Under the pieces are notes generated by a model, which saw only the letters and a program-made list of their open reading frames with translations, was not told where the DNA came from and made no database searches. Shown here piece by piece: positions 33,898 through 45,719 of a DNA stretch of 64,000 nucleotides; the first letter of the stretch is position 1; every line of letters starts with the position of its first letter. The DNA is from Sambucus nigra (Eukaryota; Streptophyta; Magnoliopsida; Dipsacales; Adoxaceae), in contig OX422221.1 in the NCBI GenBank assembly GCA_949130495.1, forward strand, positions 31,260,917 to 31,324,916. The letters run 5' to 3'. Made by a program: the position numbers and the translations under genes.

Positions 33898-36372
33898 TGA
33901 TAACCACCCAAAACTGTACAATTTATACCCCAAATAGATGTATTTTAGTTGTTAATTCTCGACAATTTGGGTCTTATGTGCCTATTTGTTCAATATGCAG
34001 GCTTAACTGCAGTTGCGGTGTCAAAGCGATATTTCGAGGCCAATTGCAGTTAGAATGGATCTAATTCCCTCTCCCGTATCCTAACCCGAGCCTAAACCCA
34101 ACCCAAACTTACCCCAAGGTTGTGTGTGTTTTGTTTCTGTCTTTTTAATATTTTTTTAGATTTTTAGTTTGAGTCATTTTTATTTTTAGGATTTATTTAA
34201 GATTTATTTTGTTTTTTCTAGGTTTTATTTTCTATTTTTCTATTTTATTTTTATCAGTATAATTTTATCTTATTTTGATTTTTATTATCTTTTAGTTTAG
34301 TCTTTACTTTATTAGGATTAGTTTTAGTAGTTTATTTTTAGTTTATTAGATTTTGTATTTTTTTAGAACTTTAGTTTTTATTTGATTTTTCATTTTTCAT
34401 TTTTTATTTATTTTGTTTTATTATTTTAGTTTTTAATAGCTTAGGATTTTATTTTTAGTTTTAATATTTCATTTTCTAGTTTTTTTTTTTTTTAGTTAGA
34501 TTTTATTTTTTTAGTTTTAATTTTATTAATTTTAATTGAGTCTTTTTATTATTTTAAGTGTCCAAATTAAACTCGCACATACCCTACTTCTATACACACT
34601 CACCAATACCTAACTAAACCCTCACCCTCACACACCTACTCAACACCCTCACATACCACAACACCCCACGTCATCTTCAACCTCCAACTCACCTCTTTCT
34701 CTCTCCTATCACCAAAAACCTCCATTAATCTAAACCCTTTTTCTCTCTCCTCTCTCCTACCAACCTCCATTACTAACCCACCTCACTTCCAACCTTATAT
34801 CCCCAAACCTAATACCCATAACCTTAAACTCATTAAATACCCATATCCAATCTGGTCGGAGAACCAAAAACCGACCCACCGGTACCTGACCCGCGTGGAC
34901 CTGCCCGGAAACCCATAACTTTCTACCCGGTGGTAGTCCAGACTCGGGTAGAGAAACTAGAGAGCCGCCAGGCCCGCCCCTGCTCACTCCGACAGCGACC
35001 CGATCTCCCACTTCGGAGCCTTCAAACCCAACCCGCGAAACCATCAAGCCCCGATTTCATTCTCCAACTCATTTCCACCCTTTTCCATTTTGAAACCAAA
35101 AATATACCATTCCTCCAAAGCCACGTTTTCATCACCTGTTACAAGCGAAGCCAATACCAAAAATCAAACCAAAAATAAACTCACTAAAAACCCACTTGTG
35201 CACATGTCTTTTAACTAACTTTAACCCCAATACCCATTTTACCCCCAACTACCAATTCTAACCCAACTTCCCATAAATACCCTCACCCATATCAGATTTT
35301 TATATCCTCTCAACCCACATGATCCTCTCACCATTTCCATGCCCACTCATGTCAATTATCCAATATACCCCTAGCCTCCATGTGCATCATATAAATTAAA
35401 GACGTGGGCCATTTTCAAGAAGATCTCAAATTTAGTTTTAAGCTTGGTGTGATAAAATTCTCTCAACCCCTCTATGTTGAGTATTTGCATTTTTAGGAAA
35501 TATCTCAATATAGAGGTGTGTAGTGAAATTATCTCTAGGATAAATTTCACCCCACCCCTCTATTATGAATTTTTGCATTTTTAGCAATTAATTAATTATA
35601 GATTGATGTAGTGAAATTCATCCCTTATGGGAGGTAAATTCTAACCCATTCCTTTATGGTGAGATTTTGCATTTTTAGCAATTATCTCAATATAAAGTAA
35701 TGATCTAGAATTTATTTCTTTGGGTAAATTCTAATGTACAATTTTATAATTTTAGGAATTGCATTTTTAGCAAATCTCTTTTATTGTTTAATTGTCCATT
35801 ATGAATTCATCCACTATCGTTTTTATTTTTGTTTTGTAATTTTTTGTTTAGATTCAATAAATACATGAGTGAGGAATTGAAATTCCGAGATTAACGATGT
35901 AATTGAAGATTTCATGTCAATTCAAGGCTTGAATGGGTTTGATCTCCTCCTCTTGATTACTTTTAGTTTAATCTTCTCATGCTTTTATTTGTTTATCTCA
36001 TATTTTTGGATGATGATTATTGAGGGCTAATATCCCATTCATGGGATGAAATTTTGAAGCCCTCATGAATCCAATTTAGTTAGTTTACTTTTTAGCACAA
36101 TTTTATTTACCTCATTTTTTTATTAGCTTTTACATCTTAGTAGTACTTTAAAAATTAGTATATAGTTAGTTAATTAATATTCCTTTGAAAAATAAAAAAA
36201 ATAGAATAAAATGTAAATTAATCTACATACATGTCCTCACCAATTTTGTGTTTAACCCTTAGATTTGGATTGACTCCCTTACTTACCCTCTACACTAGTT
36301 TTGTTATAATTTTGTAGGTTCAAGGAAATTTTGATAGAAAGAAGTTGCACACAACGACAAATAGATCTACAT
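33898..36372 (+). repeat. LTR D of Athila-like array, 3' end missing
   Basis: Begins TGATAACCACCC and follows LTRs B and C to ATAGATCTACATT at ~36372. It then jumps back to hairpin-region sequence, so the last ~35 bp and the adjoining PBS are missing here. Hairpins at 35445-35805. Confidence 0.82.
35445..35805 (+). repeat. Array of four ATTTTTA-loop hairpins, LTR D
   Basis: Cores at 35469-35515, ~35558-35600, 35651-35696 and ~35730-35797; a few arm substitutions relative to LTR B. Confidence 0.75.
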
Positions 36373-37004
36373 TATAATGAATTCCACCCCACACATCTAT
36401 AATGAATCTTGTCATTTTTAGCCATTAATTCATTATAGATTGATGTAGTTGAATTTATCCATTATGGGAGGTAAATTCTAATCCATTCCTTTGTGTTGAG
36501 ATTTTGCATTTTTAGCAATTATCTCAATATAAAGTAATGATCTAGAATTTATTTCTTTGGGTGAGTTATAATGTACAATTTTATAATGTTAGGATTTGCA
36601 TTTTTAGCAAATCTCTTTTATTATTTAATTGTCCATTATGAATTCATCCACTATCCTTTTTAATTTTAGTTTGTAATTTTTATTTTAGATTCAATAAATA
36701 CATGAGTGATTGAGATTGAGAGAATTTTGATGTATAATTGAGAGAGTGTTGATGTAATTGAAGATTCCATTTCAAAAAAAAAAATAGAAAAAGTAAAAAT
36801 AGAAAAAAATAGAATAAAATGTAAACGAATCTACAAATATGTCCTCACCAATTTTATGTTTCACCCTTACATTTGTATTGACTCCCTTACTTACCCTCTA
36901 CACTAGTTTTGTTATAATTTTTTGGGTTCAAGGAAATTTTGATAGAAAGAAGTTGCACACAACGGCAAATAAATCTACATTAGATCAATTTTTTTTATTC
37001 ATCA
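36373..37004 (+). repeat. Rearranged second LTR fragment (D2)
   Basis: Restarts in hairpin 2 of the LTR (CTATAATGAAT pairing perfectly with ATTCATTATAG at 36400-36450). It runs through hairpins 3 and 4, skips ~250 bp relative to LTR B, and ends TTCATCA at 37004 before a PBS. An internally deleted LTR end joined to LTR D by recombination. Confidence 0.75.
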
Positions 37005-37006
37005 AA

Positions 37007-37020
37007 TGGCGCCGTTGCCA
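37007..37020 (+). other. PBS of Athila-like unit D, fused to copia sequence
   Basis: TGGCGCCGTTGCCA is the last base-for-base match to the Athila-like array. From 37021 the sequence is copia gag. Confidence 0.8.
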
Positions 37021-37495
37021 AGGAGATATACAAAAGTCAAGTTATCAATAATATAGCACCCTAGTTATGACTGAGACTGAGACCTTCGATGATTTTTATA
37101 TCAAACTGACTAATGTCATAATAAAATTACATGCAAATGGCATTGTCTATGACAAAAGAGAAATTGTCTTTAAAATCCTAAGATAACTTCGATAGAAATT
37201 TGACAGTAAAAGATATGCAATTGAGGAAATGGAAGATCCAAATCTTACCCCTGAAGTCCTCAGTAGCAAGTTAAGAGCTGTGGAAATGGAATTGGATTAT
37301 AAGAAACAACTTCTTGGAAGTTATAAGAAAAACGGTAGTCCCAATGTTATGTTTCAATCTAAGGTGATGCCTAATCTTGAGAAGCCATCTGATGATGACT
37401 GTGACTTAGATGATTTAGATAACCAAATAGCCTTCATGTCTAAACACTTTAAGAAAATACTGAAGTTAATAAATAATGTTGCTGCTAAATAAGGA
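37021..37495 (+). pseudogene. gag: Gag (UBN2-like) remnant of copia-1
   Basis: Readings TETETFDDFYIKLTNVI, then EIVFKILR and KLRAVEMELDYKKQ match the copia gag domain (typical E.F..FY..L..I...L and KIL.SLP, L..YE.EL). Stops at ~37185 and ~37190 interrupt it; the best open stretch is 37229-37492 (87 codons). The first ~150 residues of a normal SIRE-like gag are absent. Confidence 0.8.
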
Positions 37496-37600
37496 AAGGT
37501 TCCTTACTCAAATCAATCTAATAGAAGAACTCATGAAAAGAAGCTAGATATACATCACAACAACAATAACATACTTAACAAAGACCATAGCAAGTCTGAA

Positions 37601-37642
37601 TGCTTTAGATGTGGTAAAATAGGTCACATTGCCATTAACTGT
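37601..37642 (+). pseudogene. Gag zinc knuckle of copia-1
   Basis: CFRCGKIGHIAINC is a complete CCHC knuckle. It lies in a different open stretch from the UBN2 part because of a stop at ~37490. Confidence 0.85.
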
Positions 37643-37899
37643 AGGGTCAACCTGAAAAAACATAATAAGGCCAATTTGTGCTAAACATGGGATGATTCAT
37701 GCGATTCTGATGATGATGAGCCTAAATCATCTAACATATTTAACCCCTGTATGGCATTTTTTTTGCAAAGATAGTATATTCTGATGATAATGTTGATGAG
37801 AGTCTACCTAATAATGCTTTGATTGTGCCTGTTAATGGTTTATCTACTTTGTGACATGATAATACTTGTCATGGTTATGCATTTAATAATAGCTCTATT

Positions 37900-38390
37900 G
37901 TTTTGTGTGTGAGTTAAAGGGATCAAATGAATGATGAATTAAATGTGTGTATGAGTTCGAAAAATGAATCGATATGGGACAAATCACCAACCACACTTAG
38001 TGAGTCCGATAATTATGACCTTCCAGACATCCACACACTATACACTAAAATGCTTAGGAAGAGCACTATATTACAAAGAACCATTAAAGACTTGACTTAA
38101 AAGATAGAATCAATTAGTCTGGTGGTTAAAAAAAATGTTGAAGACTATAGTAATCAATGTCTAGCCCATGAAACAAAAACTAAGTCTTTTTTGGAAACAA
38201 TCAAGGATCTTTTTGAATCCAATGAAATTATGGAAAAGAAATACAAGGCCAAGTTGTTATAATTGAAACAAGCAAAAGAAAAGGCTTTAACAATCATAAA
38301 AAAGTTTGCAAAATTTGAAACCAATTCTAACTGTTTTGAAGACTTTGTCGCATACATAAAACTAATTATGAGGACATAAATGGAATAGGA
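37900..38390 (+). pseudogene. Coiled-coil part of copia-1 gag
   Basis: Charged, heptad-like reading with KMLRKSTILQRTIKDLT, KKNVEDYSNQ and KEKALTIIKKFAKFE, broken by two stops. SIRE-type gag has a comparable coiled coil after the knuckle. Confidence 0.55.
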
Positions 38391-38526
38391 TTTAACACTA
38401 ACACAAAAACTAAAAATTTACAAACCATAAATTTTGTGTCAGGAGGAAAAAGGCCTATGGAAACTTGTCCAGATTTTCGATCTATAAAAGATCATTTTGA
38501 AAAAAAAAATCAGAAAGCCATAGAGA

Positions 38527-39530
38527 TTGGAAGTAGTAGTAGTAGTAATTCTAAGTAAAATGTTGAATCTAAGACTAAATACATCTACTCTCCCCCCCCC
38601 CCCCCCCCCCCCAATACGGCTAGGAGAGTCCTTGTTCCAACCTGTCGATATGAGACATAGTACTAAAACCCCACACTTAGGCAAACCCATCTTTAAAGGT
38701 CTTAGAGAATGTAAGAAACCTTTGAGCCAAATTTACTTCTCATATTGTGATGTCTATGGACATTCACTTGAAATTGGATTTCAAAAGAGTCTATACCAAC
38801 CTACCACTTATTCACCTGTGTATAAAAACTGTAATTATTCTAAGCAAAACAAAAATTATTATGTCCTTACTAGACAACCTGATAAGAACTCTAACTACCG
38901 AAATATGAAGAAAATATCTAATACTAAAAGGAAGACTCACAGGAAAGGTCCTAGACTCATGACTAAACAAAATGCTCAACAATCTTCCCAAAATCAGTTT
39001 AAAGCGCAAAAATCATTTAAAGAAAAATATGATGCTCGCTTCTTTTATCATATTCGATCTAATAAGCGCAAAATTTTAAAAACTCGAGCAATATGGGTTA
39101 GGAAAGATGAGATAATACCCCAAATGAAGTGTAATATTGTCATTGGTGCCTTAAAAGTTGAGCACACTTCATCTGGATGGTATTTAGACTCGGGTCATTC
39201 CAAACATGTGACTGGGACGAGACTAAACTATCCAACATAACTAACTTCTTAGGAGAGAAAGTTATGTTTTGAGATGGAGTATTGGCCCAGATCATAGGTA
39301 AAGGGACACTCCAAGAAAAGGTACTACCTACTCTTGAGGACATTCTTTTGTTAAAGGACCTTAAAGAAAATCTACTGAGTATATCGTAATCTTGGGACTC
39401 AAACCATACCTTCGTATTCTCAAAATCCAGTTGTAAAGTTTTACATGAGAATGGAGATTGTATTATTACAGGTGTCGGAACACTTGATAAATATTATACA
39501 GTAAACATAGGAACTGAGATCTACAATATA
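38527..39530 (+). pseudogene. Gag tail and protease of copia-1
   Basis: An open stretch (38527-39240) runs from gag tail sequence through a Cys/His string (YCDVYGHSLEIG, a decayed knuckle) to WYLDSGHSKHVTG, the copia protease active site (family: LDSGCSxHMTG, so Cys/Ala is His here). A C homopolymer (38592-38612) encodes a Pro run. Protease then continues with stops to ~39530, including LPTLEDILLLKDLKENLLS-like sequence. Confidence 0.75.
38592..38612 (+). repeat. C21 homopolymer
   Basis: Twenty-one consecutive C residues inside the copia-1 gag tail; length is unstable and error-prone in sequencing. Confidence 0.9.
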
Positions 39531-39533
39531 ACC

Positions 39534-40660
39534 ATGATGGAAAATAATAAAATCTGGCAGAATAGGTTAGGTCACATAAATTATGATAGTCTTGGTAAGT
39601 TAAGCTCACAAGAAATAGTTAGAGGTATGCCCAAAGTTAAACCCATTTTCAATATTGTATGTGGATTCTGTAAAGAAGGAAAGATAGTTAAAGCTCCTCA
39701 CAAGAAAGTTAAACAAGTTCTATCCACCAAACTTCTAGAACTCATCCATATGGACCTAATGGGTCATTCTCTCATTTTTAGTCTTTGTGGCAAGAGTTAC
39801 ATCTTGGTAATGGTTGACGATTTTACACAATTTACCTGGTTTGCCTTTTTAAAACAATAATCATAAACTTTTCGTAAGTTTTTGAAAATTTTATTGCGCA
39901 TTGAAAATGAAAAGGACTCCCAAGTAAATAGAATCCTTAGTGATAGAGTACGTGACTCTATAGATTTAAGATTTATCGAATATTGTGACTGCAATGGTTA
40001 CCAACATGAATTTATTTCCCGTAAAATGCCTCAACAAAATGGGATAGCTGAGCGTAAAAATAGTACTATTCAAGAGATGGATTGGATTTACCTAAATATT
40101 TTTAGGTTGTAGCTGTTTGCATAGCTTCTCATATAATGAATACAGTATACCTTAGGAAGAATACAAAACAGACACCTTATGAACTTTGGTATGGGAAAAA
40201 ACCTAACCTAAAATATTTTTGAAAATTTGGTAGTGTATGTTACATATGCAAGGACAAAGAACATTTATCCAAATTCAAAACCAGAGGTGATAAAGTATTT
40301 TTCTTAGGTTATTCTCCAAATAGTAGAGCCTACCATGTGTATAATCTTTATACCAAAACCTTAATGGAATCCCTCAATGTAGTAGTGAGTGACACTAATG
40401 TTGAGACTAAGAATATTGAACTTGCTATAATGTATGAGTCTGAAGGAACTCTTCACTTAGACTTATCGAAAGTAGCCGAGTCTTTGCCGTTAAAGAATCT
40501 AGAGGTGCCCAACTGGGTTTCTAAGGATCATCTCCTAGATAATGTGGTCGGTAACCCAAAAGAGCCCGTTCGAAGAAGATCCCAATTAAATAATACTGCT
40601 CATTTCACATGCTTTATATCTTTAATAGAATCCAAGAGTGTGAATGAATCATTAAATGAT
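39534..40660 (+). pseudogene. Integrase of copia-1
   Basis: Pre-integrase zinc finger is legible as WQNRLGHINYDSLGKL and CGFCKEGK. The core has HMDLMG (first catalytic Asp), VMVDDFTQFTWFAFLK, LSDRVRDSIDLRF where relatives have RSDHGKEF (second Asp kept), and QQNGIAERKN (catalytic Glu). C-terminal reading TPYELWYGKKPNLKYF and FFLGYSPNSRAYHVYN follows. Stops at ~39858 and ~40110 and a TGA at ~40220 break the frame. Confidence 0.85.
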
Positions 40661-41650
40661 TCCTATTAGATAGGTGCTATACAAGAGGAACTCATTCAAT
40701 TTAAAACTCATGACATATGGTATCTTGTTCCCAGACAAAAAAAATAAATGGGTTATTTGCACTAAATGGTTTTTTAAATATAAAACTGATGAAACAGGGA
40801 TGGTAGTTATAAACAAAGAAACACTTGGGGCCCAGGATTATTCCCAAATTGAAGGAAACTTTTTCCCTAGTAACACGCCTTGAATCTATTCGTCTTCTTC
40901 TCACTATTGCGTCTCTCTTAAAATTCCCTATATCAAATGGATGTAAAGTATGCATTCTTTAATTGTATTTTAACCAAGGAAACAATATTTAGAACAACCT
41001 AAAGCATCCAACTCACGCCGATCGCCTGAAAAATGTGCTATATGGGTTAAAACAAGCCCCCCGCGCTTGGTATGTGGATTTTTTTCTTTTATTTTAAATA
41101 AAGGATTTAGGAGAGGTGGGAATGACCAAACCCTTTTTGTCAAACATTCTGACAAAAATGTTATGGTAGCCTAAGTGTACGTAGGCGACATTATTTTGCG
41201 ATCTACATCCCCATCCGAGGTTAAAAAAAATTCTGAAGATATCCATGGGGATTTTCAAATGTCTCTTATAGGGGAGTTACAATTATTTTTAGGACTTCAG
41301 GTAAAATAAATTTCAAAAAGTTTATTTATATTGCAATCCAAATACTCTCTAGAGATGGTAAAAAAGTTCGACTTAGAGAATGCAAAAGATGCTAGGACAC
41401 CCAAGAGTACTTCGGTAAAATTATCTAAAGATGAACATGTGAAATCTATCAATCCTACATTGTATCGAAGCATGATAGGAAGTATACTATACCTAACTGT
41501 ATCACGCCCTGACATTATGTATGTTATTTGTGTGTGTGCTCGATATCAAAATGCCCCTAAAGAGAGCCATTTATTGTGCGTTAAGAGAATTATAAAAATA
41601 TGTAAAATGAACTCTCAACATAGGACTTTGGTTCAAAAAATACACATCTA
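40661..41650 (+). pseudogene. Reverse transcriptase of copia-1
   Basis: KWVICTKWFFKYKTDETG, LKQAPRAWY and YVGD are read in order; YVGD (41178-41189) replaces the catalytic YVDD. The end of the domain is open at 41331-41651, with KDARTPKSTSVKLSKDE, YRSMIGSILYLTVSRPDI and YQNAPKESHL. Several frameshifts separate the blocks. Confidence 0.85.
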
Positions 41651-42120
41651 GTATGATAATAGGATACACCGACACTGATTGGGTTGGGTGTTTCGATGAT
41701 AGTAAAAGTACGTCAGGAGCATGTTATTAAATTGGTAATAACTTAGTTGGGTGGAATAGTAAGAAACAAAATTGCACTTCCTTATCCATAAATGAGTCAA
41801 AATATATAGCCACATGTAGCTATTATGCTCAAATGTTAAGCGAATATGGCATTAACGAAGAGAAATTACATCTCTATTACGACAATCAGAGTGCGATTAG
41901 CATTTCCCAAAATCCTGTCCAATACTCACATACCAAACACATTAAAATCAGACATCATTATATAGGCGAGTTAGTTAGGTCTAAGGAATTGGAAATTAAC
42001 TATTTACCTGCTGAACTTCAATTAGCATACATATTGACGAAACCTTTGGATCACACTAATTTTGAATCCTTAAGGAAATTTATAGGTATGGTTATGGCAG
42101 ATTCGAATATCATCACCTAA
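41651..42120 (+). pseudogene. RNase H of copia-1
   Basis: GYTDTDWVGCFDDSKSTSG at ~41660 gives the first catalytic Asp, YYDNQSAISISQNPVQ the later one, and HTKHIKIRHHYIGELV and LTKPLDHTNFESLRKFIGM the conserved C-terminus. A TAA at ~41728 interrupts. The frame ends with TAA at 42118. Confidence 0.87.
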
Positions 42121-42319
42121 TTTTATTTCATCTAGTAGCTTGCATGTTAATAATTAATCTCAGAGGATATAAGGCATGGCTTTTAGATAAATGACAAAGA
42201 ACACCTTTTATATCTATTTACTGTAGGAGATTCATGTAATTTCCCATTGAATAAATTTTAGCTTTATATAATTGTTTCAGATTTACATTTTTGTGATTTT
42301 TCCCTTTGTCCATTTGAGA

Positions 42320-42339
42320 CAAAATGGGGGAGAAATATT
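42320..42339 (+). other. Polypurine tract of copia-1
   Basis: AAAATGGGGGAGAAATA precedes TTTGAGTCC; typical of SIRE-like elements, which have GGGGGAGA-type tracts. It may be an internal PPT-like block, because the sister elements have more than one. Confidence 0.6.
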
Positions 42340-43320
42340 TGAGTCCATCTTGGACATTCACTGTACATTTCAACTAAAAAGCTTGATGTTAGCTATTTTA
42401 TATGAGGAATCAGAACCATAATGTGCATCTGGATATTCTTAGGGTATTGATCTATAATGAGTTATGTTATGTATTTTTTATATTCTACGATATGGGTTAG
42501 ATAGAAGTTTTGTATATGATTAAGGTTTTCTATTTTTTTTGTAAACCTACGAGTCCTGGATGACTCAAAGGATTTTATCTCATATTTCCAAAGGGGTAGA
42601 TTGAAGAACACTATATATCTGACTCACATGAGTCCAATATATAGGAGATTGTCTAGTTTGGAAGTAGAGATAAAATTGTGACATCCTACATTTAACCCTA
42701 AACTGCATGCTTCTTCATGATGTACTTCTACAACATTAAGGCTTGAAAAGGTAGTACAACCAACAAAACTCTATGCCTAGGACTTCATTTATTCTTCATT
42801 TTATATGTATGAGGTGTGTGTGTGCGCGTTCATATTGGGTTAAAATTATTTCCTACTATTTTTAAGGATTTTTAGGAATTTTTTAAACATTTAAAATCTA
42901 TTTTTAAAACATTTAAAATTAGGTTTTAAAATTGTTTGCGCCATTCTATAATATCCTAATGTTCCTAAATTTTTCCTTCGGTGGGATCGAAAAGCGGCAC
43001 AAACATTTGGGGTGGGAAATGATATTTTTAAAAGATAAAGAACATGCATTTTTCATTCAATCTGCATCATACACATGTTGCATTTCTTGTGATCTGAAAT
43101 GTGTTTTCTCCCACTCACATAACTGAGAGTTAATCTGGAACGTTGGTTTGATTTAATCAATGGTCTGCATGTCTTCCTTTCCATTCCTTGTCTAACCTAA
43201 TTGAGCCAATCAGAAGGCATTTAAAAGCGGTTCATTATTAATCGTTATATTTACAATCGTTTGGTAAATTTAACCATGGCCTTTGATTTTGATCCACATT
43301 CCGGATCCTTCCATCATTCA

Positions 43321-43330
43321 CTATATATAA
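43321..43330 (+). promoter_or_regulatory. TATA box in copia-1 LTR
   Basis: CTATATATAA followed within ~30 bp by a plausible start region; position ~980 bp into the LTR. Confidence 0.5.
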
Positions 43331-43388
43331 AGCCTTAGGGTCAATCGTTTCTAACTTTTGGAGAGTCTGAGAGTTGGGAGAAAAGAAG

Positions 43389-43418
43389 GAAGAGAGAGAG
43401 AGAGAGAGAGAAGAGAGA
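43389..43418. repeat. (AG)n microsatellite
   Basis: About 11-14 AG units in the presumed 5' UTR of the copia-1 LTR. Confidence 0.9.
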
Positions 43419-44475
43419 AGAAAAATAACGGAGAAAAATAAAAATTAAACCCAAACTCGAGCCAAAATTTTCTCAAAAGTTCTTTAAAGGTTTGAGAATT
43501 TTACTTGTTCACGGTTCAAAACCTATCTTGTTTACATCTATTTTCCAATACCTTCACTGCGTTGAGATCTCGTCTCACTTCATTTGAGACATTTAGGTCT
43601 AACTAAAGTGATAGAGTCATGTTTAGTTATTAGGACTGATTTCGGTATATAGAAATCATCTATCTGTTGAGTTTTTAGTTCTTAATATTTTTTATCAAAA
43701 AATTACCCAACAAATCTCCTCTTTTGTTTTGATGTTTTTTTGAAAAATAGACTTCAAGATTTTTCATATCTAAAGAGATTTATGTCTCCTAGTTTATATT
43801 TAACATTTTGTGAAATAGATTTGTAAACAAATAAGAGTGAGACATATAGGATCTTAGCTCTTTTTGATAGCAAGATTGTTTTCCGATCTGATCTTAATAA
43901 AAAGTATATTTTTCAAGAAAAGTTTATTCAGACTCTTGCATGTCATTTATTGAACAAATCTGTAAATTGTAGGAAATCTTTTATATAAGTGTGAGTGAGT
44001 TTTATGCATGTGTTAGGCACATCACTTCACTACGCTGTCACACAACATCACTAAAGTTATGTTGGTAAAGAGTTTTTTACCATCAGAGTCGACATAAAGA
44101 AGGAGCAAAGGAGTTAAGCTTTGGAGGACGTTAAAGACAACAATCGGAGCCAGAAAAAGTCAGAGAAAACCTTGGATAATACGTTGCTTTCTTGTACTCT
44201 GAAAACTCATTATAGTGTACTTTTTATTTTACTCCGTAGAGGTAGTTGTGGATGTTTCCCCAGTTTGATTTGGGTTTTACCACGTTAACATATTGTCTTG
44301 TGTGGATGTTTTTTGATCCTTTCTTCATTCCTCCTATCACTGCTATATGTGTTTAAATATCTTCTAAACTTTTAATTTTCTAAGTGACTAAAATTTGTTG
44401 TTCAAAAATATTTTAAAAAGAGTTTCTTCAAGGAAATAATTCGGACCCTTCTTAACTGTTTTAACTTTTGATTAA

Positions 44476-45719
44476 AGGAGTTAGTAAGGGATTTTCAATC
44501 CAAACATGTTTGTGATCTAGTAATCATATCGTGAATGCAGCTTTGTGAGAGACTATTTCAATGTTTTGTCTAATAAATTCCATATAAGGCATCCCATGTG
44601 AAAACCTACCCATGATTGCATGATTGAAAGTGATTGCAAGTTTTTGAAGTACTTCGATGGAAAAAAATGGCAGTTCACCTTTGAATGAAGTAGTAGGTTT
44701 CAAAGTTAGTTTTTTTGTCGAGGTTGTCGAGACTGCAATTGAAAATGATTTTACCCATAAGTTTTCATTGGAAATAAGATCAAGGGTTTAAGGTTCATGT
44801 TGATGAGTAGCGATAGAGGGAAGATCCCCGAGAAAATAGGGAGAAAGTTCTTAATTTATTAATATTTTTTTAATCGTGTAATTAATTTAAGGTATAAATT
44901 AAATAAACGACTCTAGATTATTTCAAATAAATATAGTTTTATTTTGTGAAAAATTAAAATAATGATACCAAATTATTTGCTTTGTACATTTAACTGGAGA
45001 TTACTCGTGATTTAATTCAAGGGTTTAGAATTGAAGATTTAATTTTCATAAAAAACCTCAAGTTCAAATTATTAGTTAGGGGATGGGCTTCAACATAAGG
45101 CCCATGACCTTCATAGGTTCTTAAAGAATATGATGTGATTATTTTATCACATCAACTTTGTCTTTCCTCCCTAACAGAGGGAATTAATAATAGTATCTAA
45201 TATTCTTAAAAAATTTAAAAGATTATTCTTTAAAGTTAAGTGTACGTGAGTTCGGTTCACCCAATGCGGGCCCCCAATTTCTTGAAATCAACCGATGGTA
45301 TACATATAAAAATAAATAATGATATTCTCCTTAACGGAGTCTCTGTCATTAATTGTGGAACCAAAAGTCTCAAGTGCAAAACTTCCTCGTTAAGAAAGTT
45401 CATACTCGTTTGTATGAGCGAAATAGATGAAAGGATCGTATGCTCATTACAAGTAGTTAGAAGTTTAATAGCAACGTGTCAGGTTTTCCTTTTTTTTATT
45501 AAAGTGACATGGTAATGGTTTCCTTTATGGTCTGATCTATGGAAACCCGGTGTGTAGACTCGAGAACCCCAAATCCGAACTACAACGCATTGTAGGGGTT
45601 CCTGGTAACTGGGCCATTACCTGTAGTGAGATGTTCCTAATAATGGGCAATTAGAATAAGGTAGTAGTATAAGCAGTAGGAAATGTTTTTATAGACTTTG
45701 GTGGCATAAACATAATGTT
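44476..45719. other. Unassigned stretch, probably decayed copia-2 5' part
   Basis: About 1.2 kb with no readable domain. It lies directly upstream of the copia-2 protease remnant, so LTR, leader and gag of that element are expected here. I could not confirm them. Confidence 0.35.

Larger units (their letters stand above)
37021..44475 (+). mobile_element. 5'-truncated, broken Ty1/copia element (copia-1)
   Basis: Plus-strand domain order gag, zinc knuckle, coiled coil, protease, integrase, RT, RNase H, then PPT and a 3' LTR. Integrase before RT defines Ty1/copia. Large gag, the coiled-coil part and the PPT style suggest the SIRE/Maximus side of the family. The 5' LTR, PBS and gag N-terminus are missing, because the sequence begins inside the gag UBN2-like domain right after an Athila-like PBS. 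Many stops and frameshifts; not functional. Confidence 0.85.
42340..44475 (+). repeat. 3' LTR of copia-1 (end approximate)
   Basis: Starts TGAGTCCATCTTGGAC after the PPT. A TATA box (CTATATATAA, 43321-43330) is followed by a GA microsatellite and a probable 5' UTR. The GGTTTTACCACGTTAACA block at ~44270 is typical of copia U5 regions. No second LTR copy is in the window, so the right end, ~44475, is a guess from U5-like sequence. Confidence 0.55.
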
